This document shows positions 1-7,980 of a DNA stretch of 64,000 nt, piece by piece. The notes below the pieces were generated by a model. That model worked only from the letters and a program-made list of their open reading frames with translations. It made no database searches and was not told where the DNA came from. Position 1 is the first letter of the stretch. Each line of letters starts with the position of its first letter. The stretch is from Pseudomonas sp. (GTDB lineage Bacteria; Pseudomonadota; Gammaproteobacteria; Pseudomonadales; Pseudomonadaceae), in the NCBI RefSeq assembly GCF_030150285.1, contig NZ_JASLGE010000076.1:1-64000 (forward strand), in the 5' to 3' direction. Both the position numbers and the translations under genes were made by a program.

Positions 1-43
1 ACGCGCTACAATGTGGCTTTTGCCAACCATCGAGGTGTGCGCT

Positions 44-916
44 TTGACTGCTCCAGGTCCTTTGAATTCCACTGCTGGCTCGCTTTTTGTGGTGGCGACG
101 CCCATTGGCAACCTGGACGACATCAGTGCCCGGGCGCTGAAAGTGTTGCGCGAGGTGAAATTGATCGCGGCAGAAGACACGCGGCACTCCCAACGGTTGA
201 TGCAGCATTTTGGTATCAGCACGCCATTAGCGGCCTGCCACGAACACAACGAACGTGAAGAGGGTAGCCGCTTTATCACACGTCTTTTGGCGGGTGATGA
301 CGTCGCGCTGATTTCCGACGCGGGCACGCCCCTGATTTCCGATCCTGGTTACCACCTGGTCCGCCAGGCCCGTGCCGCAGGTATCAATGTAGTGCCTGTT
401 CCGGGAGCCTGCGCGCTGATTGCTGCATTATCGGCCGCCGGGTTGCCCTCGGACCGCTTTATCTTCGAAGGCTTCCTGCCCGCCAAGGCTGTAGGGCGTC
501 GGGCGCGTCTGCAGGCACTTAAAGAAGAACCGCGCACCTTGATCTTCTATGAGGCTCCGCATCGTATCCTTGAATGCCTACAAGACATGGAGCTGGAGTT
601 CGGCGGTGAGCGTCTGGCCTTGCTGGCCCGAGAGTTGACCAAGACCTTCGAAACCCTCAAGGGGTTGCCGCTGGAGGAGCTGCGAGCGTTTGTCGAGGGC
701 GACAGCAATCAGCAACGTGGCGAATGCGTGGTGTTGGTAGCAGGCTGGACCGCGCCGGAGAATGAAGATGCGGTGGGCAGCGAGGCGATGCGCGTCCTCG
801 ATTTGTTGCTCAAGGAAATGCCACTCAAGCGCGCCGCCGCCCTGGCAGCGGAAATTACCGGCGTGCGCAAGAATGTGTTGTATCAGGTCGCGCTCGATAA
901 GCAGAAGGCCGAATAG
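44..916 (+). CDS. rsmI: 16S rRNA 2'-O-ribose C1402 methyltransferase
   Basis: RsmI methylates the 2'-O-ribose of C1402 in 16S rRNA, in the decoding centre, using SAM. The protein has the tetrapyrrole-methylase fold: an N-terminal VVATPIGNLDDIS stretch, then AAEDTRHSQRL, ISDAGTPLISDPG and VPGACALIAALSAAGLPSDRF, all typical of RsmI. The frame is open from an ATG at position 11, but I prefer the TTG at 44 (protein begins MTAPGPLNS) because GAGGTG at 32-37 sits at good Shine-Dalgarno spacing and family members start near here. A GTG at 35 is also possible. It would be about 290 residues, normal for the family. The gene lies alone upstream of rnpB. Identity is certain; the start is probable. Confidence 0.95.
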   Translation: MTAPGPLNSTAGSLFVVATPIGNLDDISARALKVLREVKLIAAEDTRHSQRLMQHFGISTPLAACHEHNEREEGSRFITRLLAGDDVALISDAGTPLISDPGYHLVRQARAAGINVVPVPGACALIAALSAAGLPSDRFIFEGFLPAKAVGRRARLQALKEEPRTLIFYEAPHRILECLQDMELEFGGERLALLARELTKTFETLKGLPLEELRAFVEGDSNQQRGECVVLVAGWTAPENEDAVGSEAMRVLDLLLKEMPLKRAAALAAEITGVRKNVLYQVALDKQKAE

Positions 917-974
917 TTCCAGGGGCAAATCTGTATTTCGTCTGAACGTGATGGCAATGCCGCACTTTTAATAC

Positions 975-1003
975 TTGTCCTCAAGCCGCCGTGCCGTTAA
1001 CCT
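975..1003 (+). promoter_or_regulatory. candidate sigma70 promoter of rnpB
   Basis: TTGTCC at 975-980 and TAACCT at 998-1003 are separated by 17 bases. That would start transcription close to 1011-1013, which matches the 5' end of the RNase P RNA. The boxes are only moderate matches and no other signal was checked. Confidence 0.4.
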
Positions 1004-1012
1004 GCGCGGCGG

Positions 1013-1367
1013 AGAGTCGATTGGACAGTCGCTGCCTTCTATGAAAATTAGGGGGGGGAGGAAAGTCCGGGCTCCATAGGGCGAAGTGCCAGGTAATGCC
1101 TGGGAGGCGTGAGCCTACGGAAAGTGCCACAGAAAATAACCGCCTAAGCGCTTCGGTGCCGGTAAGGGTGAAAAGGTGCGGTAAGAGCGCACCGCACGTC
1201 TGGCAACAGTTCGTGGCTAGGTAAACCCCACTTGGAGCAAGACCAAATAGGGTCTCAAGGCGTGGCCCGCGCTGGGACCGGGTAGGTTGCTAAAGATGTC
1301 CAGTGATGGCCATCGTAGACGAATGACTGTTCAAGACAGAACCCGGCTTACAGATCGACTCTCCACC
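1013..1367 (+). ncRNA. rnpB: RNase P RNA (catalytic M1 RNA, class A)
   Basis: This is the catalytic RNA that removes 5' leaders from pre-tRNAs. The 5' and 3' ends pair (AGAGTCGAT against ATCGACTCT). The universal core blocks are present: GAGGAAAGTCCGGGCTCCAT near the 5' end (about 1059-1078) and the ACAGAACCCGGCTTA block near 1336-1350. It ends in CTCCACCTTTTT, a short terminator-like T run. The stem near 1035-1056 pairs CCTTCT with AGGGGG using two G-U pairs, which leaves a run of eight G at 1051-1058. Length of about 355 nt is normal for class A. The exact ends are inferred from the P1 helix. Confidence 0.96.
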
Positions 1368-1619
1368 TTTTTCCCTCTGCTTGCGCTGCAAGCAGGTCGT
1401 AAACCGAAGCGCCAGCTTCACCCTCTTTGTACTATTCGCAAGTAAGACCTCATAAATAATGCCGAAAAGATCTTAGTCTTAACAAACTACTTTAAGTTTG
1501 AAGTCTAGGGCTTTGAGTTTGTTGCGCATTGCTTGTCGAAATCACTCTCCGCTTATTGCTGTACGTCTATTTACCGACCTAAATCTCCGTAATGTAAGGA
1601 TTTTCCTTGGGGCCGCGCC

Positions 1620-1649
1620 TTGACGGTGTGGTAGGCGCATTCCTATAGT
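1620..1649 (+). promoter_or_regulatory. sigma70 promoter of the dcw cluster (Pmra)
   Basis: TTGACG at 1620-1625 and TATAGT at 1644-1649 are separated by 18 bases, close to the sigma70 consensus. The predicted start near 1656 lies just before the MraZ repeats and about 65 bases upstream of the mraZ start. The position matches the Pmra promoter that drives the cluster in other Gammaproteobacteria. Confidence 0.7.
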
Positions 1650-1656
1650 GTGCATA

Positions 1657-1683
1657 AGTGGAGAAAAGTGGCAGAAAGTGGGT
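1657..1683 (+). promoter_or_regulatory. MraZ operator: three TGG repeats, 10-base period
   Basis: TGGAG at 1659, TGGCA at 1669 and TGGGT at 1679 are direct repeats exactly 10 bases apart. MraZ is known to bind TGGGN repeats separated by 5-base spacers upstream of mraZ and to repress its own operon. The position just after the -10 box at 1644-1649 fits autorepression. Two of the three repeats deviate from TGGG in the last base. Confidence 0.75.
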
Positions 1684-1722
1684 TTTTCAGACGTAAAACG
1701 CTAATATTTGGAGTATCGCCTC

Positions 1723-2178
1723 GTGTTTCGCGGAGCTAATGCAATCAGTCTCGACGCCAAGGGCCGTCTCGCAATGCCGAGCCGGTACCGTGACGAGCTG
1801 GTTTCGAGAAGCTCCGGGCAACTGATCGTGACCATTGATGCGGTAGATCCCTGCTTATGTGTGTACCCGCTCGATGAGTGGGAATTGATTGAGACCAAGC
1901 TGCGGGCGTTGCCTTCGTTGCGTGAAGAGAACCGCCGTCTACAACGCCTGTTGATTGGGAACGCCGTCGACCTTGAGCTCGATGGCAGTGGCCGTTTTCT
2001 GGTACCGCCGCGTCTGCGTGAATATGCCAAGTTGGACAAGCGCGCGATGTTGGTTGGCCAGTTAAACAAGTTTCAACTGTGGGACGAGGATGCTTGGGAA
2101 GCTGTTTCTGCCGCTGACCTTGCAGCCATTCAACAACCGGGCGCGATGCCTGACGAACTGCGTGATTTAATTCTGTGA
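1723..2178 (+). CDS. mraZ: transcriptional regulator MraZ
   Basis: MraZ is an AbrB-like (SpoVT fold) DNA-binding protein that assembles into rings and represses the dcw operon. The start chosen is GTG at 1723 (protein begins MFRGANAISLDAKGR), preceded by GGAG at 1710-1713; an in-frame TTG at 1708 would add five residues unlike the family. At 151 residues it matches the usual ~152. Two SpoVT-AbrB halves are visible, each with the DXXGR element (LDAKGRLAMPSRYR and LDGSGRFLVPPRLR). It is the first gene of the cluster, and its stop overlaps the rsmH start. Confidence 0.95.
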   Translation: MFRGANAISLDAKGRLAMPSRYRDELVSRSSGQLIVTIDAVDPCLCVYPLDEWELIETKLRALPSLREENRRLQRLLIGNAVDLELDGSGRFLVPPRLREYAKLDKRAMLVGQLNKFQLWDEDAWEAVSAADLAAIQQPGAMPDELRDLIL

Positions 2179-3122
2179 CTATAGATAGCGGCTTCAACCA
2201 CATCACTGTACTGCTCGACGAAGCTGTAGAGGCTCTCGCCGTAAGTCCTGATGGATGCTATCTGGATGGCACCTTCGGCCGTGGCGGGCATAGCCGCCTG
2301 ATACTCCAGAAGTTGGGCCCCGGCGGCAGGCTACTCGGGTTCGATAAAGATCCCCAAGCGATTGCCACCGGGCAAGCGTTAGCGGCCGAAGACGGCCGCT
2401 TTGTCATTGTGCAGCGCAGTTTTGCTGAAATGGGATCCGAAATTGCTTCCCGTGGCTTGGCTGGCAAGGTCAACGGCGTATTGCTCGACCTGGGTGTCTC
2501 CTCGCCCCAACTGGACGACCCGGAGCGCGGCTTCAGCTTCATGAATGACGGCCCGCTGGACATGCGCATGAATCCGGATGCCGGCATCAGCGCGGCCGAA
2601 TTCGTTAATACGGCGTCTCAGGAAGAAATTGCCCGCGTCTTCAAAGAGTATGGCGAAGAGCGTTTTTCGGGTCGTATGGCGCGTGCGGTCGTTGAGCGTC
2701 GGGTAATTAAACCGTTTGAGCGTACCGCCGACCTGGCTGAAGTACTGAAGGTCGCCAACCCGGCCTGGGAAAAGGGCAAGCACCCGGCAACCCGTACGTT
2801 CCAGGGGCTGCGCATTCATGTCAACAATGAGTTGGGTGACCTGGAAGCCGGCCTTGAAGCTGCACTTGAGTCGCTTGAAGTGGGTGGCCGTCTGGTGGTG
2901 ATCAGCTTCCACTCCCTGGAAGACCGTATCGTCAAATTGTTCATGCGCAAACTGGTCAAGGGTGAGCCCGATAATTTGCCGCGTGGTTTGCCCGTTCAGC
3001 ACACCACGTTTGTTCCCAAAATTAAAATTCATGGCAAGGCGCAGTTTGCTTCAGACGCAGAGCTCAAAGCCAACCCGCGCTCGCGTAGCGCTGTCATGCG
3101 TGTTGCGGAGAAGCTTCGTTGA
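2175..3122 (+). CDS. rsmH: 16S rRNA m4C1402 methyltransferase
   Basis: RsmH (MraW) N4-methylates C1402 of 16S rRNA, the same nucleotide whose ribose is methylated by RsmI, encoded at 44-916. The SAM-binding region YLDGTFGRGGHS is near residues 30-41. LLDLGVSSPQLDDPERGFSF and the GRLVVISFHSLEDRIVK block are family signatures. Length of 315 residues is typical. It starts at GTG 2175, overlapping the mraZ stop (GTGA), and its own stop overlaps the ftsL start, so translation is probably coupled. Confidence 0.97.
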   Translation: MTIDSGFNHITVLLDEAVEALAVSPDGCYLDGTFGRGGHSRLILQKLGPGGRLLGFDKDPQAIATGQALAAEDGRFVIVQRSFAEMGSEIASRGLAGKVNGVLLDLGVSSPQLDDPERGFSFMNDGPLDMRMNPDAGISAAEFVNTASQEEIARVFKEYGEERFSGRMARAVVERRVIKPFERTADLAEVLKVANPAWEKGKHPATRTFQGLRIHVNNELGDLEAGLEAALESLEVGGRLVVISFHSLEDRIVKLFMRKLVKGEPDNLPRGLPVQHTTFVPKIKIHGKAQFASDAELKANPRSRSAVMRVAEKLR

Positions 3123-3412
3123 ACAAGCTCTTCGCCAAGCCACTTCCCGGCGGAAGCTTTTTCATGCTGCTGCTGTTTGTTGCCGTGCTGGTTTCTGCGG
3201 TGGGCGTTTCTTACAGCGCGCACTGGAACCGTCAACTGCTCAATACCCTTTACGGCGAGCTGAGTGTGCGCGACAAGGCGCAGGCCGAGTGGGGGCGTTT
3301 AATTCTTGAGCAAAGCACTTGGACTGCCCATAGCCGCATCGAAACACTGGCCAGTGAGCAACTGAAGATGCATATCCCTGGCGCAGCAGAAGTCCGGATG
3401 GTGGCGCCATGA
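3119..3412 (+). CDS. ftsL: cell division protein FtsL
   Basis: A small bitopic division protein that joins FtsB and FtsQ in the divisome and helps activate FtsWI. A short cytoplasmic N terminus is followed by one membrane segment (about residues 13-32, GSFFMLLLFVAVLVSAVGV) and a periplasmic coiled-coil region (about 38-85). Length of 97 residues is normal. Sequence conservation in this family is weak, so position between rsmH and ftsI counts for much of the assignment. The start is TTG at 3119, overlapping the rsmH stop. The 3' end overlaps the ftsI start by four bases. Confidence 0.94.
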   Translation: MNKLFAKPLPGGSFFMLLLFVAVLVSAVGVSYSAHWNRQLLNTLYGELSVRDKAQAEWGRLILEQSTWTAHSRIETLASEQLKMHIPGAAEVRMVAP

Positions 3413-5157
3413 TTAAACTCGAAGGCGCGCTGTATCCATGGCGTTTTCGTGTGGTGCTTGCACTGCTTGCACTGCTGGTGGGTGCTATTGCTTGCCAAAT
3501 TGTCTACCTGCAGGTAATCGACCACGACTTCCTTAAAGGTCAAGGCGATGCTCGCAGCTTGCGTCATATCCAGATTCCGGCACACCGTGGGCTGATCACC
3601 GACCGTAATGGCGAGCCTTTGGCTGTCAGTACGCCGGTGACAACCCTGTGGGCCAATGCCAAGGAAATGCAAGCGGTCAAAGACCGCTGGCCAGAACTGG
3701 CGCGTGCCCTCGGGCAAGACCCGAAGGTACTCACTGCGCGTCTTGAGCAGCAGGCCAACAAAGAATTCATCTATCTGGTTCGCGGCCTGACCCCTGAACA
3801 GGGTCAAATCGTGCTCGACCTGAAAGTGCCAGGTGTTTATGGCATTGAAGAGTTCCGCCGCTTCTACCCGGCCGGTGAAGTCACCGCGCACATGGTCGGC
3901 TTTACCGATATTGACGATAAAGGCCGTGAAGGTGTCGAGCTGGCTTATGACGAATGGCTGGCCGGTGTGCCCGGCAAGCGGCAAGTCATCAAGGACCGGC
4001 GAGGGCGTCTGATCAAAGACATTCAGGTCACTAAAAATGCCAAGGCAGGGAAGACCTTGGCATTGTCGATTGACCTGCGCCTGCAATACCTGGCCAACCG
4101 TGAGCTGCGCAATGCGCTGGTCGAGAACGGTGCCAAAGCCGGCAGCCTGGTCATCATGGACGTGAAGACCGGTGAAATCCTGGCGATGGTCAACCAGCCG
4201 ACCTACAACCCGAACAACCGCCGCAACCTGCAGCCGGCGATGATGCGTAACCGCGCCATGATCGACGTGTTTGAACCGGGCTCCACGGTGAAGCCGATCT
4301 CGATGAGCGCAGCGCTGGAAACCGGTCGCTGGAAACCCACCGACAAGGTCGAGGTGTACCCGGGTACGTTGCAAATCGGTAAGTACACCATCCGTGACGT
4401 ATCGCGTACTGAAGGCCCGGTGCTTGACCTGACAGGCATTCTGATCAACTCCAGTAACGTAGGCATGAGCAAGGTGGCCTTCGATATCGGTGGTGAAGCG
4501 ATCTTCCGTCAGATGGCCAAGATGGGGCTGGGGCAAGACACCGGTCTGGGCTTTCCGGGCGAACGTGTAGGCAACCTGCCGAACTACCGTGAATGGCGCA
4601 AGGCTGAAACCGCGACCCTTTCTTACGGCTACGGTGTGTCGGTGACCGCTATCCAGTTGGTTCATGCCTTCTCGGCATTGGCCAACAACGGCAAGCTCGC
4701 GCCATTGACGCTGCTTAAAGGGGACAAGGACAAGCCGGTACAGGCTGTTCAGGTCATGCCGGAGCAGGTCGCCAAAACATTGCAGGGCATGCTGCAGGAA
4801 GTGATCGAAAACCCGCGCGGTGTGTGGCGTGCCAAGGTGCCGGCGTATCACGTTGGCGGTAAGTCGGGTACGGCGCGCAAAACCTCGTCCGGTGGCGTCA
4901 AAGGCTATGCAGTGAACTCTTACCGTTCGTTGTTTGCCGGTTTTGGCCCCATGAGCGACCCGCGTTACGCCATTGTTGTCGTGATCGATGAACCCAGCAA
5001 AGCAGGCTACTTCGGTGGCTTGGTCTCGGCCCCGGTTTTCAGCAAAGTCATGTCCGGAACCCTGCGTCTGATGAACGTGTCGCCAGATAACCTGCCGACA
5101 GCCGCAGAGCAACAAGCGGCAGCCACTGCTGCGGCAGCCAAAGGAGGGCGCGGATAA
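3409..5157 (+). CDS. ftsI: septal peptidoglycan transpeptidase PBP3 (FtsI)
   Basis: A class B penicillin-binding protein that cross-links septal peptidoglycan together with FtsW; a beta-lactam target. One N-terminal membrane anchor spans about residues 14-34. A PBP dimerisation domain follows, then the transpeptidase domain. All three active-site motifs are intact: SxxK at S292-TVK (GSTVKPIS), SxN at 348-350 (SSN) and KSGT at 485-488. Its 582 residues match Pseudomonas PBP3. The alanine-rich C-terminal tail (after about 560) looks disordered. It overlaps ftsL upstream, and its stop shares one base with the murE start. Confidence 0.98.
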   Translation: MIKLEGALYPWRFRVVLALLALLVGAIACQIVYLQVIDHDFLKGQGDARSLRHIQIPAHRGLITDRNGEPLAVSTPVTTLWANAKEMQAVKDRWPELARALGQDPKVLTARLEQQANKEFIYLVRGLTPEQGQIVLDLKVPGVYGIEEFRRFYPAGEVTAHMVGFTDIDDKGREGVELAYDEWLAGVPGKRQVIKDRRGRLIKDIQVTKNAKAGKTLALSIDLRLQYLANRELRNALVENGAKAGSLVIMDVKTGEILAMVNQPTYNPNNRRNLQPAMMRNRAMIDVFEPGSTVKPISMSAALETGRWKPTDKVEVYPGTLQIGKYTIRDVSRTEGPVLDLTGILINSSNVGMSKVAFDIGGEAIFRQMAKMGLGQDTGLGFPGERVGNLPNYREWRKAETATLSYGYGVSVTAIQLVHAFSALANNGKLAPLTLLKGDKDKPVQAVQVMPEQVAKTLQGMLQEVIENPRGVWRAKVPAYHVGGKSGTARKTSSGGVKGYAVNSYRSLFAGFGPMSDPRYAIVVVIDEPSKAGYFGGLVSAPVFSKVMSGTLRLMNVSPDNLPTAAEQQAAATAAAAKGGRG

Positions 5158-6620
5158 TGCCCCTGAGCCTGAACAAGATTTTCCCTCATGCAGGTCACGA
5201 CCTGCTGATTCGCGAACTGACACTGGATAGCCGCAATGTGCGGGCCGGTGATCTGTTCCTGGCCGTGCCTGGCGGCAAGCTTGACGGCCGTGATCACATT
5301 GCTGATGCCCTCGCGCGCGGCGCGGCAGCGGTCGCCTATGAAGTGGAAGGCGCAGAGGTTCTGCCCATCACCCCTGTACCGCTGATACCGGTCAAAGGTC
5401 TGCTTGGCCAATTGTCCGATCTGGCCGGCCGTTTTTATGGCGAGCCGAGCCATCACCTCAATCTGGTGGGCGTGACCGGCACCAACGGTAAAACCAGCGT
5501 CACCCAGCTCGTGGCGCAAGCGCTGGACTTGCTGGGCCAGCACTGCGGCATTGTGGGCACGTTGGGGACCGGTTTTTATGGCGCGCTGCACAGCGGTCGC
5601 CACACCACCCCTGACCCGATTGCCGTTCAGGCCATGTTGGCCGACCTGAAAAAAGCCGGTGCCAAAGCCGTGGCGATGGAAGTGTCGTCCCATGGCCTGG
5701 ATCAGGGCCGGGTCAGTGCCTTGGCGTTTGACGTGGCGGTATTGACCAACTTGTCCCGTGACCACCTGGACTACCACGGCACGATGCAAGCCTATGCGGC
5801 GGCGAAAGCCAAGCTGTTTGCCTGGCCGGACCTGCGTTGCCGGGTACTCAACCTGGACGATGCGTTCGGGCGCCAACTGGCAGCAGAAAAACACGAATCG
5901 CGCTTGATCAGCTATAGCCTAGAAGACAGCGATGCGGCGTTGTATTGCCGTGATGCCACTTTCGACGATGAGGGCGTGCGCGCCACGCTGATCACGGCAC
6001 AAGGTGAGTATCTGCTGCGCAGCCGTTTGCTGGGCCGCTTCAACCTGAGCAACGTGCTGGCGGCTGTCGGTGCCTTGCTGGGGCTGAATTACCCATTGGA
6101 TGAAATTCTCAAGGTCCTGCCGAAGCTGGAAGGGCCTATTGGTCGCATGCAGCGTCTGGGTGGCGGAGCCAAACCTTTGGTTGTGGTCGATTACGCCCAC
6201 ACCCCGGATGCGCTGGAAAAAGTCTTGTTAGCCTTGCGCCCGCACGCCAAAGGTCAGTTGCTGTGCCTGTTCGGCTGCGGCGGTGATCGCGATCGCGGCA
6301 AGCGCCCGCTGATGGCTGAGGTAGTTGAACGCTTGGCAGACGGCGTGCTGGTGACCGATGACAACCCGCGCACAGAAGCACCGATGCAGATTTTCGACGA
6401 TATTCGTGTGGGCTTTAGCGCACCCGACAGCGTCACCTTCGTGGCGGGTCGCGGCGACGCCATTGCGCAATTGATTGCCGGTGCTCGCGCCGAAGACGTG
6501 ATTGTGCTGGCCGGCAAAGGTCATGAGGACTATCAGGAAATCAATGGCGTGCGCCACGACTTCTCTGATCTGGTAGCTGCTCAGGCAGCCCTGGACACAT
6601 GGGAGGCGGCGCATGCTTAA
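5157..6620 (+). CDS. murE: UDP-MurNAc-L-Ala-D-Glu:mDAP ligase
   Basis: Adds meso-diaminopimelate to UDP-MurNAc-dipeptide in cytoplasmic peptidoglycan precursor synthesis. Three-domain Mur ligase: an N-terminal UDP-binding domain, then the ATP-binding central domain with VTGTNGKTS (about residues 104-112), and a C-terminal domain with DDNPRTEAP. The DNPR motif marks the mDAP-adding rather than the lysine-adding enzyme. Its length of 487 residues is typical. ATG at 5157 shares a base with the ftsI stop. The 3' end overlaps murF by eight bases. Confidence 0.97.
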   Translation: MPLSLNKIFPHAGHDLLIRELTLDSRNVRAGDLFLAVPGGKLDGRDHIADALARGAAAVAYEVEGAEVLPITPVPLIPVKGLLGQLSDLAGRFYGEPSHHLNLVGVTGTNGKTSVTQLVAQALDLLGQHCGIVGTLGTGFYGALHSGRHTTPDPIAVQAMLADLKKAGAKAVAMEVSSHGLDQGRVSALAFDVAVLTNLSRDHLDYHGTMQAYAAAKAKLFAWPDLRCRVLNLDDAFGRQLAAEKHESRLISYSLEDSDAALYCRDATFDDEGVRATLITAQGEYLLRSRLLGRFNLSNVLAAVGALLGLNYPLDEILKVLPKLEGPIGRMQRLGGGAKPLVVVDYAHTPDALEKVLLALRPHAKGQLLCLFGCGGDRDRGKRPLMAEVVERLADGVLVTDDNPRTEAPMQIFDDIRVGFSAPDSVTFVAGRGDAIAQLIAGARAEDVIVLAGKGHEDYQEINGVRHDFSDLVAAQAALDTWEAAHA

Positions 6621-7980
6621 GCCCTTGTTGTTAAGCGACGTGGTTGTATCCCTTGAAGGCCGCTTGTGTGGCGCGGATGCCCGCTTCAGCAGTGTCAGCA
6701 TCGACAGCCGCGCGATTACCAAGGGGGCGCTATTTGTCGCCCTGACAGGGCCGCGTTTTGATGGCCACGATTACCTGAATGAAGTCGCTGCCAAGGGAGC
6801 TGTTGCCGCACTGGTCGAGCGCGAAGTGCCCGAGTCGTCGTTGCCACAGCTGGTGGTCAAAGACACCCGCGAAGCATTGGGGCGCTTGGGTGCGCTCAAT
6901 CGCGCCGGTTACGACAAACCCGTTGCGGCCATTACCGGTTCCAGTGGCAAAACCACGGTCAAGGAGATGCTGGCCTGCATCCTGCGTACCCGTGGCCCGG
7001 TACTGGCGACCAAAGGCAATTTGAATAACGACTTGGGTGTACCGCTGACCCTGCTTGAACTGACGCTGGAACATACGGCGGCGGTGATCGAGTTGGGGGC
7101 TTCGCGCCTGGGTGAAATTGCATACACCGTTGGCATGACCCAGCCCCATGTGGCAGTCCTGAACAATGCCGGTACAGCCCATGTGGGCGAGTTCGGCGGG
7201 CCGGACAAAATCGTTGAAGCCAAAGGGGAAATTCTGGAAGGGCTGCCGGCTGATGGCATCGCTGTTCTGAATCTGGATGACAAGGCATTTGGCATTTGGA
7301 AAGCGCGCGCAGCAGGGCGCAAGGTGCTCAGCTTTGCGCTGACAAACCCTGCGGCAGATTTCTATGCGGGCACTCTCTCCCGCGATGCTCGTGGTTGCCC
7401 GGGTTTTGATATGCACACCCCGTTGGGGGTTGCTCGTGTGCAACTCAACCTGCTGGGCAACCATAATGTTGCCAATGCGTTGGCGGCTGCGGCGGCTGCC
7501 CATGCGTTGGGTGTCTCGCTTTTGGGCATCACGACCGGCCTTGAAGCTGTGTTACCGGTCAAAGGGCGTGCCGTGGCTCAGCTCAGCACGGCCGGGCTGC
7601 GAATTATTGATGACACCTACAATGCAAACCCCACCTCAATGTGCGCGGCCGTTGATATACTTGCCGGCTTTTCCGGTCGCACCGTCCTGGTGCTCGGAGA
7701 TATTGGCGAGCTGGGTGAGTGGGCAGAGCAAGGTCATCGTGAAGTAGGCGCTTATGCCGCCGACAAGGTTTCAGCGCTCTACGCGGTAGGACCCATGATG
7801 GTCCATGCCGTCGCTGCATTTGGACACCAGGCTCGTCACTTTGCCAATCAGGCTGACCTGATCACGGCGCTTCGCACTGAACACGACACAAACACCACCA
7901 TTTTGATCAAGGGTTCGCGCAGCGCAGCGATGGAAAACATCGTTGTGGCGTTGTGCGGTTCCAGCGGGGAGAAACATTAA
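6613..7980 (+). CDS. murF: UDP-MurNAc-tripeptide D-Ala-D-Ala ligase
   Basis: Joins D-Ala-D-Ala to UDP-MurNAc-tripeptide, finishing the cytoplasmic pentapeptide precursor. The Mur-ligase ATP-binding loop ITGSSGKTTVKEM lies near residues 112-124, with NNDLGVPLTLL and the C-terminal VLGDIGELGEWAEQGH block characteristic of MurF. Its 455 residues are normal for the family. The N terminus overlaps the murE 3' end and the TAA stop shares its last A with the mraY ATG, so the genes are tightly coupled. Confidence 0.97.
   Translation: MLKPLLLSDVVVSLEGRLCGADARFSSVSIDSRAITKGALFVALTGPRFDGHDYLNEVAAKGAVAALVEREVPESSLPQLVVKDTREALGRLGALNRAGYDKPVAAITGSSGKTTVKEMLACILRTRGPVLATKGNLNNDLGVPLTLLELTLEHTAAVIELGASRLGEIAYTVGMTQPHVAVLNNAGTAHVGEFGGPDKIVEAKGEILEGLPADGIAVLNLDDKAFGIWKARAAGRKVLSFALTNPAADFYAGTLSRDARGCPGFDMHTPLGVARVQLNLLGNHNVANALAAAAAAHALGVSLLGITTGLEAVLPVKGRAVAQLSTAGLRIIDDTYNANPTSMCAAVDILAGFSGRTVLVLGDIGELGEWAEQGHREVGAYAADKVSALYAVGPMMVHAVAAFGHQARHFANQADLITALRTEHDTNTTILIKGSRSAAMENIVVALCGSSGEKH

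Larger units (their letters stand above)
1368..1722. other. rnpB-mraZ intergenic region
   Basis: About 355 bases with no credible gene. The distal part holds the dcw promoter and MraZ operator, annotated separately. The proximal part (about 1380-1600) is AT-richer than its neighbours and has no recognisable RNA or ORF. It may hold further promoters for the cell-division cluster, but none is clear enough to call. Confidence 0.6.

Noticed and set aside
3250..5223. A 657-codon open frame on the minus strand opposite ftsI
   Set aside because: It mirrors a certain gene, has odd composition rich in His, Gln, Arg and Val, and matches no family. It is a shadow of high-GC third-position bias.
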